Shown: piece by piece, positions 30,992 through 43,202 of the stretch
How positions within the stretch are numbered: the stretch's first letter is position 1
Layout of the letters: each line of letters opens with the position of its first letter
Source: Zea mays
Lineage: Eukaryota > Streptophyta > Magnoliopsida > Poales > Poaceae
DNA: 64,000 nt
Direction: 5' to 3'
NCBI RefSeq assembly: GCF_902167145.1
Contig: NC_050099.1
Span: forward strand, 242,308,588-242,372,587
Notes under the pieces: generated by a model
What the model saw: only the letters and a program-made list of their open reading frames with translations
Databases searched by the model: none
What the model was told of the DNA's origin: nothing
Translations under genes and position numbers: made by a program

Positions 30992-32365
30992 AAGATGCCC
31001 CAAACCACATGGGGAGAGAATACTGAACCAAAATTGTTGGGCGAAAACGCAGGAGGTTAAGATGTGTTGCACTATTTCTTGGGCTTAATCACATAAAGGG
31101 CAAATAACGGGGTGAGGCAGCTCCCTCTTTTACAATCTATCAGCAGTCCAAACTCTGTCTCGAATTGCCAACCATAAGAAGAACTTGCATTTGGGGGTGC
31201 CCAAGTCTTCCACAACATTTTCCAAGGTTTAAAATTAATAAAACATGTGAAGAGGGCCTTATAACAGGATTTAGCTAAATAGATATCTGAAGTCTCATGC
31301 CTCCAAGAGTGAATATCATCCTCAATCTTCAGAACCACCTCATTAACCAATGTAAACCAACCAAAGATATGAGAGGTTTGATACCCTCACCTAAGAGTTC
31401 TAATTAAGAGCCCGAGCCACTATCCTATTGCACATGACTTTCTTACGCACCTTTCGATAAACTTCTGGAGCGACCTCAGAAACGAAGCAACCCTCTAACC
31501 AGCAATCAGACCAAAACATCATGTTTGCACCGTCTCCACTGTTGTAACTACTAAGATGTAAATAAACTTTCTGACCTGCGCCTGTATGGGAAGGTCCAAA
31601 CCCCTCCATGGCTTACCAGCATCAATCTTCTGCAACCAAAGCCACCTAGCTTGCAGCGCCCATCCCTGCAATTTCAGGTTAGGTATGCCAAGCCCTCCGA
31701 GGTTTAGAGGCCTTGTTACCACATCCCAAAGCACCAAACAACTGCCACCCTTCACATCTTTTCTTCCCTTCCAAAGGAAACCCCTTTCTAACTTTATCAA
31801 TTGCTTTGATCACCCATTTCGGAACACTCATGGCATTAAGGAGATACACCAGAATGGCAGAGAGCACAAGACGAACCATTGCAGTTCTACACGCCAGGCT
31901 AAGAAGGGAGGCTTTCAAAAAGGTAAACGATCCACTATCTTTTCAACCCAAGTCATGAGTGCATTCTTTGACAGTTTTTTGTTGGAAATGGACAGCCCCA
32001 AATAGGTGCAGGGAAAGGTTGCAGCAGTACATTGCGGCAAGACATCCTGATCATCACAAGCATTAAGATTGAAACAACTCTTCTGCAGGTTGGTAACCAA
32101 CCTCGATGCCTCTCCAAAACAGTCTATGATGATCTTAGTACACCTCAAGTCCAATTCTTGTGGCTTAATAAATACAACCACATCATCAGCGTAAACTAAA
32201 ATCATGGATTTCATTTTTCCACCATCGAGATTCTGCAGCAACTCTCAACGCTCAACTTCTTTAAAATGGCTGGTAAGCACATCCATAATTATAATAAAAG
32301 TCATAGGAGACAAAAAGTCACTTTGTCTCATACCCCTCAGTCCCAACGTGTGGAAATTTAGGGAC
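30992..32365 (-). pseudogene. Outer LINE, main piece with the RT YADD box
   Basis: Read on the minus strand from 32365: HTLGLRGMRQSDFLSPMTF, then after a stop the catalytic box MILVYADDVVVFIKP (32241-31915), then LACRTAMVRLVLSAILVYLL, LKLQGWALQARWLWLQKIDA, the WSDCWLEGCF block (31609-31400), zf-RVT sequence (31350-31072) and QHILTSCVFAQQFWFSILSP up to the target duplication at 31010. Several frameshifts and stops separate these pieces, so it is dead. The 5' part (endonuclease and the first half of RT) is missing. Confidence 0.83.
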
Positions 32366-33000
32366 TTAATTAGACTAAAATAAAAACTAATCTTTAGTGC
32401 TGTTGGGGGTCACTCCAAAAATTTCAGCTTTGGTTTTACAGTTTCACTATAAAACAATTTCAACAAAAACATTAAGGTGAGTTCGAAGAGTGTTTTGTTT
32501 GTACATGGACTCTAGCTTCTGTAATACAATAAATTTGTGTGAATTTTTTAGATTACCTTTAATAATTAGTAGGCTGTCACAAGAGAATCGAAGTAGTATG
32601 TTGTGTAACCGGTGGTATGGTGATTAATTTTTGTGTAACTTCATGATGATATATGAAAATAGTGTTTGTGAAGTACCTCTTGAGGAGCATCGCGACCTGT
32701 TTGAATAGAAGAAAATGAAATGAATCCGAAATTCTTAGTCTCCCAAAGAGGCGCTAAATATGTATATGTGATTTCAATCAATTTCTGGCATAAAAAAATT
32801 GTGTGCATTTTGAATGCAAATATACTCCATTGTACCTCTCATATCTATTACTTAGAGGCCCATAAAAATAGAAGAAAAACAAATTAATAAAATGTTAAGT
32901 TACTAATTTCCATCTATTTTGTGAGCCTCAACATAGTAACATAGTGGATACGCTGCAAAGCAGCCTTTGCATCGGGATGTACAATTTTTTTTTTCCCTCT
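32366..33000. other. AT-rich intergenic DNA upstream of citrate synthase B
   Basis: No ORF or splice series is recognised. The first 60 bp carry MITE-like tagact/aaaac words. It shares no obvious similarity with the 5' flank of copy A. Confidence 0.5.
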
Positions 33001-33005
33001 AGGAC

Positions 33006-33393
33006 CTGTATATATTCATGTCCCGAGAACTTGTCAGGCTCTCTTCCTCCCTCGCCGCGGAACACGCGCCCCGTCCTCGCCCGCCCGTGTTCATCTCTCC
33101 ATTCCATACCTTGGTAAGCAATTCTAGACGTAATCGTTCGTTTCATTCGCTGGGATTGGGATCTCTTCTCTCATCGCGAGCCCTCGAATCCAACCCCAGA
33201 TTCGTCTCTAATCTGCCCTCCCCGCTCTGTCGGACTGTCTCGGATTCGTTCGCTGCGTGGCGGGGCGGAGCCGATTAGTAACTATCCATTTGCTTCCCGT
33301 AGTTTCCTCTGGGAGTTTCGGTTAAATTCGGTTGTGGTGAGGACATGATGGGATCGTCTGTTTGTTTGGTTCCTGTGTCTGTGCAGCAGTGCA
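33006..33393 (+). promoter_or_regulatory. Citrate synthase B promoter TATA and 5' UTR with leader intron
   Basis: ctgtatatattcatg (about 33006) is the TATA region. The leader shares cccg-agaacttgtca and tcgcccgcc..gtgttcatctctcc words with copy A. A leader intron runs from ttg|gtaagc (33114) to one of three close acceptors (gtgcag 33386, cag 33389 or gtgcag 33394), about 30 bp before the ATG. Confidence 0.65.
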
Positions 33394-33421
33394 GGTGCGG
33401 TGGTAGCCGAGCGCTCCGGCC

Positions 33422-36400
33422 ATGGCGTTCTTCCGGGGCCTCACCGCGGTCTCGAGGCTGCGATCCCGCATGGTGAGTGTTCCGTTTAGCGGTGTCGCTT
33501 TGTCCTTCACCGGTTTAGGGGGCTGTCGTGTTGATATTTTTTTTCCCCTCTGTGCTGTTCGTGTTGCCAGGCGCAGGAGGCCACCACGCTGGGTGGTGTG
33601 AGATGGCTGCAGATGCAGAGCGCGTCCGATCTCGTAAGACAGTTCGGCTTCCTGTTGTACCTTGTGTTAGAGTTGTGTACTCTGGATGGGATGCTGATTG
33701 TGTTTTTGCAAATGCAGGATCTTAAGTCCCAGTTGCAGGAATTGATTCCGGAACAGCAGGTTTGCTACTCGTAGACCTTCTGTGACGAACCTTGTAAAGT
33801 CGAGGGTATCTGATGCCTTATCTGCTGTTCTTTTGGCCAATGCTAGCAAATAGTGTCAATCCCTTTTCTTTTAGCTCATGTATTTATACATTTTCATCTC
33901 AAACATGTGGTGGAACATAAAAGCAATTGCTTGTCTGAAAGTTTTCATCTCAAACATGTGGTGGCTGAAAGTAGCAGCTACTGTTACATCAATTCTCCCT
34001 CTTATGCGGGAGGCAATTAGTTTTTCACCTAGATGTAGTTGGCAGATTTAGAATACTATAAGTTTATTAAGAGAATCTACTTAACACATGGTTTATCTAA
34101 CCACCTGTCTTCGTGGAATATGAATGCCTGTTCATCTGGCCTTGCTGTTCTCAGAAATTAGTATGCCTTGTTACAGGATCGCCTAAAGAAGCTTAAATCA
34201 GAGCATGGGAAGGTTCAGCTTGGAAACATAACTGTGGATATGGTATAATATACTGCTTATTAGTTGCCTATGGATAGTTATGTTGCTTTTCTAGAGCATA
34301 TATTAACTCATCATGTGAAAATCCTTAATAATGTTCCTGCAGGTCCTTGGTGGAATGAGAGGGATGATTGGAATGCTTTGGGAAACATCCCTACTTGACC
34401 CAGAGGAGGTAATCTTGCATGCATCCTCTTCATGATGCTATGTTAGCATAGTCCATAGTGTACTATTAGCTTGTGCCCATTCTATCAAAAATATGTACAC
34501 AGTTCCAAATTTAATCAAGTATTACACAAAATCTATAGAAGATACATGAAAATTTCTAAGGATTTACTATAGCACACAAATTTGCCGTAGTTGAAGGTGA
34601 TAATTGTTTTTGAGGCATTTTATTTTAGCATGATAGCTGCATTTCTTGTTTCTTTGTTGGGATTGATTTTGAGCTTGTCAAACCTGAATGTCTGGATTCA
34701 CATCACTCATCATCTTTGTTGTTGGATGTAATAATCTAGTATTCTAGTTTCAACATTAACATATTTATGAACTTCAAAGTGAAGCAACGAATCACAGCAT
34801 TCATTCACTAATAACCACTTCTTTTCTATCCAGGGTATTCGTTTTAGGGGTCTCTCGATTCCAGAGTGCCAAAAAGTGCTGCCAACAGCAGTTAAGGGTG
34901 GTGAACCTTTGCCTGAGGGTCTCCTTTGGCTTCTTTTGACAGGGAAGGTATATGCCTGCCTATATTCTTTTAATCTTAATTTACAAATGTGTCAAACGTG
35001 TTCCATAAAACTAGGACAATATTTATTGTTGATAAAGAATGGGGACATGTTTCTTGCTTATCTTTGTATTGCCATTCCTTTAATATATCTCAGTTTTCCC
35101 CAATTCTCACCCTATTTCTATAAGTTTTAAGCTTGCTGTTTATTTTTCTCTTGTTTTAGGTCCCAACCAAAGAGCAAGTTGATGCACTATCAAAGGAATT
35201 GCTTGCGCGCTCAACTGTCCCAGGTATTTTGACCACACCGCTGGCTACTTGTGTTATTATTTCGACCAATTAAATCTACAAATCATCTGAATGAATTGAT
35301 GCTGATGTCTCCCTGTTCGAAAGTTCAAAGGTAGTCATAGATTAATAGAGAGGTCTATATGTTTCTGTCAGTATGATTGTGTTATGATTATATGCTCTAT
35401 CTTGCCACTTTGCTCTCTAGTAGCTGATAATTAATATGGTTGCAGCTCATGTCTATAAGGCAATAGATGCTCTCCCAGTAACTGCACATCCTATGACACA
35501 GTTTACCACGGGAGTAATGGCTCTTCAGGTGAGTCCTTCCACTTCCTAAGAGATTTAGTATTTGAACATCAGCTTTGATGTTTTGCTGGAGTCAAATACC
35601 TAAGATATTTAGGTCCCATCCTAGGTGTTGGCTAATTTGTTCTAGTTGAGTGCTGCTCAGGTCTTCTGTGTGCTGTTGACCTGTTGTTAGCAAAGTGAGG
35701 TTGATTTTAGCAGGGGATGAAGTATCTGTATCGGACCCCCCCTGTTTTCTCTCTAATACAAAGATAGTGCATTCTAAAAAACACTCCTTGCACTTCTGGC
35801 ATGCTGTCTCTTCTAAGTGTAAATCATATTTGTGAAATAAAATCACATTTCCTTGCGATTTATTTGCATTTTTTAGAACTGGATGCAAGTGGTACTTAAA
35901 TTAATCTCCCATTGTGTCGTGGATGCTGTTTTTAAATTATGTAGCCGTGAAAGTGACTTAGTTTTCCATTTTTAAACCCCATTTCAGGTTGAGAGCGAAT
36001 TTCAAAAAGCTTATGACAATGGATTGCCAAAATCAAAGTAAACTTGGGATTTGTACTGTCACTCATTTTATGTGTTCAGTGGTTGCTTTCCATGGTGTTC
36101 ACAATTATTGTTTGTATAGGTTTTGGGAGCCTACTTATGAAGACTGCTTAAACATGATTGCTCGGCTTCCACCAGTGGCTTCTTATGTTTACCGGAGGTA
36201 GCTTTTGTTCAGACATTTGCTTCAATTTTTAATGCAATTACTGGAGGTGGCATCACTCGAATTTTGTAAAGTTAAAATTGTCTACAAATTTTAGAATTAT
36301 TGAATAATATTATTTCATTTGTTCTTTGAAGAATTTTCAAGGGTGGGAAATCAATAGAAACTGACAATTCTCTGGATTATGCGGCAAATTTCTCACACAT

Positions 36401-39400
36401 GCTTGGTTTTGATGACCCTAAAATGCTGGAGCTGATGCGGCTCTATGTAACAATTCACACGTAATTTTGCATCCATCCCTGTTTCTATTTTTGTTATGTC
36501 TCGGAAGTACTTGTTGTTTTCCCCTCATACTGTGACTTGTGTTCTTCTAGTGATCATGAAGGCGGGAATGTCAGTGCTCATACTGGTCATCTGGTAATAT
36601 TTTATTTCTTGTTGTGGTCTTGGTTTTTTCATTAGTGTTTCTTAACGCGCCAAGACAATGACAGTTGTCAATGTGATACCTTATCTTTAATATCTTGGCA
36701 CTTTGGTTTTGGTTTGGTGCAATGTGATTATTAAGCATGTGACAATACTTTAGCATGCACTGTTAAAACGAACTGAATTGTTAATCTGGAAACACCTCTT
36801 TAAACAGTGCATGGTAGTGCTTATTATGAACTGGAACCTGGAACAGGATAAGAGGGTTAGTTTTAGCTGATACTTTACTAATTTAATCATGATTTGTCAG
36901 GACTCAACTGTATTCCTTGCTCCGTCTTTGTTGTATTCTATAATAGCGAGTGTAAAATTTTGGTTCTAACAGTAGTCAGGTTCTGCTGTTACACTATCAT
37001 TTTCCCACTTTGTGGGCTATTGTACATCAGGAGAGCTTTCATGTGATCATTGCAGATGCAGAAGTATAATTTATTGTGTGCTCTTAAATTTTTTTTCTCG
37101 AACACGCAGGAGATCTGCGTATCATTCCATTAATAGGTAGAAGAAGGTACAACACAACACACACGACACACACATGACACAACACACACATGACACAACA
37201 AGACACAAGACGCAACACAGCAACCGCACACATCCACTCTGAACAAGACACTAGACTAACCCCCTGGGTCAAGCATAAACATAAGAGTTGAAAGCAGGTT
37301 CAACCCTTTCGCCCCGGCACTACACCACAACCTGAGCTCATCGCCAGCTAGGGTGAGAGCACTCGCCAGGCTCGGCGACCTCCCATTGAACACACAGTCG
37401 TTGCGATGACGCCAAAGGCTCCAAACGCCAAGAATAACTAGAGAATTGAAGCCCGATTGGACATCACGGGTAATCTTCTCCACAGCCCTGCTCCACCAGT
37501 CATCAAGACTGCAATTAGCATTATCTGGTGAAAGATTAGGCAACCCCGACCTGCTCAACAAGGAATACCAGAATTGTCGTGCAAAGACGCAAGAGATGAG
37601 AAGATGTTGTGCTCTTAAATTGTAGTGGTGCAATTCGTCTAGGTTGGAGTAGAGAATTTCATGATACATGTATGTAGAGAGAATTGTTGTTCGACTTCGA
37701 CACTGGCCATTTTAATCTTTTTTGCCATGTTAATCTTTTTTTGCGATTTTAATTCTTTAATTGCTTGCAACCTGCTAGCTACTGTTTTTTTTGCCATGTG
37801 ACCATGTCCTTGGGTTTGACTTATCTTCTGCTCATGGTACTCATCCACATGCAGGTTGGAAGTGCTCTGTCAGATCCTTATCTTTCTTTCGCAGCGGCTC
37901 TAAATGGGTTAGCTGGGCCACTACATGGCCTTGCAAATCAGGTATGCTCAGTTTGGCGTACTAGATCTTATCTGGTACAATCTCTGCTTTATGCTTCCTT
38001 TTACTTGTAGATTTTGAAAAAAAAAGGTTTCCATCAATAACCTCCCATCCCTGGCCCCATTTGCACCCATCTTACTCCTTTCACCCTAAAAAAGAATGTA
38101 TCATGTCTCTCGCTTTTTGAGGCATCCAATTTTTTGTAAATTTGACCAAATATATATAATAATAATATTTGCGATGTGCAATAATGTCTCCCTTCATTCT
38201 AAATTATAAGATGGGTTGATTTTTCCACATACATACCTTTTGTTATGCACTTAGATATACACTTTGTCTATATACATAGTAGAAATAATAGAAAAGACAA
38301 AATCTTATACTTTGGGATGGAGGGAGTATTGTTAGATTAATCATAGAATATATATTTTCATAAAAAACTTATTTGGAAAAGTAAGATGTGCACTTTGTCC
38401 ATTTGATATGTAATGCACCTCATCTCTGAAAGAAATACATTTTCCCTGCTGCTCATATTTTTATATACTCACTGTTGGTTGGGTGTATAAATTTACCTTA
38501 TATTGCAGGAAGTGCTTCTATGGATCAAATCTGTAATTCAGGAAACTGGGAGTGATGTTACAACGGATCAACTCAAAGAGTATGTCTGGAAGACACTAAA
38601 GAGTGGAAAGGTATATCGTTTCACTGAGGTCTAGTGTTTATGTTCATGCTCGAACACGGTTTTGTTTCCCATAGGAAAGCTATATCAGTTCACTGAGATT
38701 TGAATGATGTGCAGTAGTCTGATAGATTTGTCTTTGTTTATGAAAGTGATATCTATCTGATGATCTGTGTTCGCTGTTGCTTGCATTATAGGTTGTTCCT
38801 GGATTTGGTCATGGAGTTCTGCGTAAGACAGACCCACGGTATTCATGTCAAAGGGAGTTTGCCCTGAAGCATTTGCCCGAGGATCCACTTTTCCAACTGG
38901 TCCGTCTGGAACCTTTCTATCTAATTGCATTTACTTTCTTGAGTTCAACAATTTTAAAAATAATATTCCGTTGCAGGTGTCCAAGTTATATGAAGTCGTA
39001 CCTCCGATCCTCACTGAGCTAGGAAAGGTAATGTGGTACCAGATTGATCACAATTTTTCACTCCTTTGGTTTCAGCCTACTGGTTATGAACACCACTCTT
39101 TGCCCATGTTTTCTCAGGTCAAGAACCCGTGGCCGAATGTTGATGCTCACAGTGGAGTTTTGCTGAACCACTTTGGACTATCTGAAGCACGGTATGTTTA
39201 TGCTTTGTCATTTAGATTCCAATTTAGTGATGTTTTTATTTACTTAGTAAATAAAGTTCTGAATGAGCACTCATGTCTGGAACACTAACTGTGCAGGTAT
39301 TACACTGTCTTGTTCGGTGTTTCGAGAAGCATGGGGATAGGATCCCAGGTCTGCCTTGTACCTTCTCTTTATATAGTTTCTTATTAGGGTGTATTTGGTT

Positions 39401-39832
39401 CAGCTTTTTGAACCAGATCCGCTGCCAAAAGTTTGGAATCTTAACCAAACGGATACAACAACAGAATAGATTCCTGAAAATCTATAGATTTCTCTAATTT
39501 AATTCAGAATCACCTCCTACACTAGATTTTTCAGATTCCTGTCATTAATGTTATAAGTTGTCATGTTCTTATAAAATCTGTAGTTGGCACTTGTTTAATC
39601 AAACAAATTTTAGCTTTTTTACAATTATTAGCTCAACAATTTTCTTACATCTCACAGGTAGTTAGGAATCTACAACTAAACAAGCAGACCCTTAGTAATT
39701 CTGCTGGCTAATTTTGTTTGATTATTTATGATGCAGCTCATCTGGGACCGTGCCCTTGGCCTGCCACTTGAGAGGCCGAAGAGTGTTACCATGGAGTGGC
39801 TGGAGAACTACTGCAATAACAAGGCTGCCTGA
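33422..39832 (+). CDS. Citrate synthase, mitochondrial type, copy B (19 exons)
   Basis: TCA-cycle citrate synthase of the mitochondrial matrix. Exons: 33422-33472, 33571-33633, 33718-33759, 34177-34242, 34343-34408, 34834-34947, 35160-35223, 35446-35528, 35988-36037, 36120-36197, 36332-36460, 36551-36593, 37855-37941, 38509-38610, 38792-38899, 38977-39027, 39118-39191, 39297-39348, 39737-39832. The joined frame is 472 aa with an Arg-rich presequence identical to copy A. The catalytic set is His307 (PLHGLANQ), His353 ([17 protein letters not shown]) and Asp408 (NVDAHSG), all with standard plant neighbours, including Pro349, Lys358 and Tyr426. Every exon has the same length as in copy A and the introns are largely alignable, so the two are a tandem duplication. 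TE insertions of its own lie in introns 8, 12 and 18. This is the copy I would expect to carry the main function. Confidence 0.95.
35546..35784 (+). mobile_element. Short retroposed insertion in citrate synthase B intron 8
   Basis: Absent from copy A and flanked by near-identical 12 bp words tccttccacttc (35534-35545) and tccttgcacttc (35785-35796). It ends cccctgttttctctctaata..aaagat..ctaaaaa, like the 3' end of grass L1 elements. It is therefore probably a truncated LINE 3' end with a short A tail. Confidence 0.68.
37091..37607 (-). mobile_element. 5'-truncated LINE in citrate synthase B intron 12
   Basis: Flanked by the exact 14 bp target duplication tgtgctcttaaatt (37077-37090 and 37608-37621). 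The T run at 37091 is the A tail in reverse. The minus strand encodes the LINE ORF2 end: [40 protein letters not shown] and a short C-terminus. It is absent from copy A, where the site reads gtgctcttaaatcgtact without a duplication. Confidence 0.9.
38184..38330. repeat. Stowaway-type MITE in citrate synthase B intron 13
   Basis: The ends are ctcccttcattctaaattat and gggatggagggag. It is orthologous to 13101-13250 in copy A. Confidence 0.78.
39387..39691. repeat. Tourist-type MITE in citrate synthase B intron 18
   Basis: The ends are gggtgtatttggttcag and aaacaagcagaccc, with a tta target duplication (39384-39386 and 39692-39694), as in PIF/Harbinger MITEs. It is absent from copy A. Confidence 0.78.
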
Positions 39833-40305
39833 AGATTTTAACAGTTGCTGTTTTTTCCCAACCATGGCTGATAATAATTAAACATGCGTTATAGAGTTTT
39901 TTCCCCCTTTTGACTGTTGGATAATACAAGAGCAACATGCTCTAGAATTTTGTATCTTCCATCACTTAGTCGGCATCCAGATTGTTGATCTGCGGCAACA
40001 CTGCAGAAGAGATTAGGACATGCTGATTAATCTTTGCAGAGTTAATTGGTAATTACAGAATTGGGCTTTTGCATGTATCATGTATGCCAATTATCTCGTT
40101 GTGGCAGTTCTGTTTTAAGTTGATCCGCGACATGGCTGGATTGCTGTAGTCGCGTTCAGCTACGGCTGCAGCAGCCACCCACAGCTGCTGGCACCGTGTT
40201 TTGTGAATGAGAGCCACACAGGCTAACAATTTCCGCGAGGGTTTGGCTCCAATTCGTACCACCTTTGGTGCGCAACAGAGTGTATTTCCATTTGTAAGGC
40301 TTACC

Positions 40306-41346
40306 TAGGCCTGCAAACGGGGTGGATGTAAGTGAGTATTTTAGGTGGGTTCAAGAAATGATTTTATTTTGGTGGGTTGTGATGAGTTTTAATTGTGAAT
40401 GGGTTAGGTTGGGTGCGTTTATTTTGTATCGTGGGTTGAAATGATTGATACCCATGGGTGTAGATGAGTTTGCATAGTCGTGGGCTTCCATGGGTCGTCA
40501 CCCATCCGTAGACCGCATGACTGTATTCGAGTCGACTCCCAACTTAGTCCTAAGTCCCAACATACTCAACTCTAACTCCCCAAGTATTTACCCGTGCACC
40601 GGCGGTCGCATCCTGCTTCCTGTCCCGGCGGCCGGCACTCCCCTCTCCCTAAGTCTTCGCCTCGACGGACGGAGCTCCCCTGGCCCCTACTGACGCCCGA
40701 CGCTAATTAGACACTTTCACACTTAGACATTGACGCCCTTGTCCCCTGGCGCGCGCTCTTGCATACGAAGCGAACACACTGTCGTCCCAGGGACCGTTCA
40801 CACATGGCTTTTTTCTTTTCACTTCCAGAGAGATTTATGTGTCGTTCGGTGGGCTTCTGATGCTACTAGATGTGCCCTTCCATTGTTGATAGCTTCGAGC
40901 TTGATCAGAGACTCTTTCCACAACTACTAGTTTATGTTTATTGCCAAAAAGATAATTCTTCATTAAGGATTTTTAACAGATATTTTTTTGTTATTCTCTT
41001 GAGACCTAAATATTCATCGACCAAACTTGTTTTTGTATCAGCGTATAATATTATTGTCACTGTTTTTGTATGTTGTGGACTCTGTTTTTGTATGTCATTG
41101 AAACTACCTATAAAGTTGTCACTGTGTATCAGTGTATGTGTATGCAGTTGACTTGATGTGAGACAATAAGCTGAACCCACGGGGTTTTCTCCCAATTACA
41201 GGTTGGTTTGAGGTCAATAATATTATTGGATGAGTTGGGTTTAATTTCCTTCTTATATTTTTGGATAGGTGTGGGATGAATATCAAAAGTTATTAGATTT
41301 GAGTATGAGTGGACGTGGATTAGATTTTTTGCCATTAGCAGGTCTA
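40306..41346. mobile_element. hAT non-autonomous element (1041 bp)
   Basis: An exact 8 bp target duplication ggcttacc (40298-40305 and 41347-41354) flanks ends taggcctgcaaacgg and, read inward, tagacctgctaatgg. No transposase is seen. A separate 50 bp duplication (gaggctaacaatttcc.. to ..ccacctttg) occurs just left at 40215 and just right at 41371, outside the element. Confidence 0.88.
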
Positions 41347-41457
41347 GGCTTACCCAGTCAGCCGCTGATGAGGCTAACAATTTCCAGAGGGTTTGGCTCT
41401 AATTCGTGCCACCTTTGATACCTGGCTGAGCCTATTTCTATAGGTAGCTATCTCTAG

Positions 41458-43188
41458 TGTCGGCGTTTCGAGATCGGGGGGTCCCTGGGCCGACGAGTGA
41501 ATGTCGCCGCGTGCCCCAGCCCAGATGGGTCAAGCGCGAGGGCGAGCGCGAAGGGGGGAGAGCGAGGCGGCCGGAGACCGGCGTGAGAGAGGTGGTAATC
41601 CCGCGGCCTTCGTGTTCGTCCCGCGCCCAGGTCGGGTGCGCTTGCAGTAGGGGGTTACAAGCGTCCACGCGGGAGAGGGAGCGAGCGGCCCCAAGCGAGC
41701 GCCTGTTCTCGTCCTCGTCCCCGCGCGGCCAACCCTCTCTAAGAGGGCCCTGGTCCTTCCTTTTATAGGCGTAAGGAGAGGATCCAGGTGTACAATGGGG
41801 GGGTGTAGCATAGTGCTACGTGTCTAGCGGGGGAGAGCTAGCGCCCTAAGTACATGCCGTCGTAGCAGCCGGAGAGATTTTGGCACCCAGCTGGTGTGAT
41901 GTCGTGGCCGTCGGAGGAGCGATGGAGCCTGGCGGAGGGACAGCTGTCGGAGCGGTTGGGTCCTTGCTGACGTCCTCTTGCTTCCGTAAGGGGGCTGAGA
42001 GCCGCCGTCGTCACAGAGCATGCGGGGCGCCATCATTGCCTATCTGGCGGAGCTAGCCAGATGGGACGCCGGTCTGGTTCCCTGTGGCCCGAGTCAGCTC
42101 GGGGTAGGGTGATGATGGCGCCTCCTGTTGACGTGGCTGGCCTGCGCCCTAGGTTGGGCGATGCGGAGGCTCCTCCGAAGCCGAGGTCGAGTCTGTCTTC
42201 CGTGGCCGAGGCCGAGTCCGAGCCCCTGGGTCGGGCGAGGCGGAGGTCGTCGGCTGAGGCCAGGGCGGAGTCCGAGCCCTGGGGTCGGGCGAAGCGGAGT
42301 TCGTCGTCTTTTGGGGCTTAGCCCGAGTCCGAGCCCTGGGTCGGGCGGAGCGGAGTTCGCCGTCTTCCGGGACTTAGCCCGAGTCTGAGCCCTAGGTCGG
42401 GCGGAGCGGAGTTCGCCGTCTTCCGGGACTTAGCCCGAGTCCGAGCCCTGGGTCGGGCGGAGCGGAGTTCGCCGTCTTCCGGGACTTAGCCCGAGTCCGA
42501 GCCCTGGGTCGGGCGGAGCGGAGTTCGCCGTCTTCCGGGACTTAGCCCGAGTCCGAGCCCTGGGTCGGGCGGAGCGGAGTTCGCCGTCTTCCGGGACTTA
42601 GCCCGAGTCTGAGCCCTGGGTCGGGCGGAGCGGAGTTCGCCGTCTTCCGGGACTTAGCCCGAGTCCGAGCCCTGGGTCGGGTGAAGCAGAGCTTCCTATG
42701 GTGCCTCCGGCGGGGCCTGACTGCCTGTCAGCCTCACTCTGTCAAATGGCACCGCAGTCGGAGTGGCGTAGGCGGCGCTGTCCTTCTGTCAGGCCGGTCA
42801 GTGGAGCGGCGAAGTGACGGCGGTCACTTCGGCTCTGCCGGGGGGCGCGCGTCAGTATAAAGGTGTCAGGCCACCTTTGCATTAAATGCTCCTGCGACTT
42901 GGTCGGTCGGTGCGGCGATTTAGTCAGGGTTGCTTCTTAGCGAAGGCAGGGCCTCGGGCGAGCCGGAAATATGTTCGCCGTTGGAGGGGGGCCTCGGGCG
43001 AGACGGAAATCCTCCGGGGTCGGCTGCCCTTGTCCGAGGCTAGGCTCGGGCGAGGCGTGATCGAGTCGCTCGAATGGACTGATCCCTGACTTAGTCGCAC
43101 CCATCAGGCCTTTGCAGCTTTATGCTGATGGGGGTTACCAGCTGAGAATTAGGAGTCTTGAGGGTACCCCTAATTATGGTCCCCGACA
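41458..43188 (-). repeat. 3' LTR of the Huck-like element (1731 bp)
   Basis: TG...CA ends, flanked on the left by tctag. It contains seven starts of a 56 bp tandem unit from 42321 onward (42321, 42377, 42433, 42489, 42545, 42601, 42657). Confidence 0.92.
42321..42712. repeat. 56 bp tandem repeat in the 3' LTR (7 units)
   Basis: The unit starts gcccgagtccgagccctggg and ends ttccgggactta. The partner LTR has five units (54603-54882). The two-unit difference (112 bp) explains nearly all of the 113 bp length difference of the LTRs. Confidence 0.9.
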
Positions 43189-43202
43189 GTAGCCCCCGAG
43201 CC
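43189..43202 (-). other. Polypurine tract of the Huck-like element
   Basis: Minus strand ctcgggggctac directly precedes the TGTCGGGG start of the 3' LTR. Confidence 0.7.
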
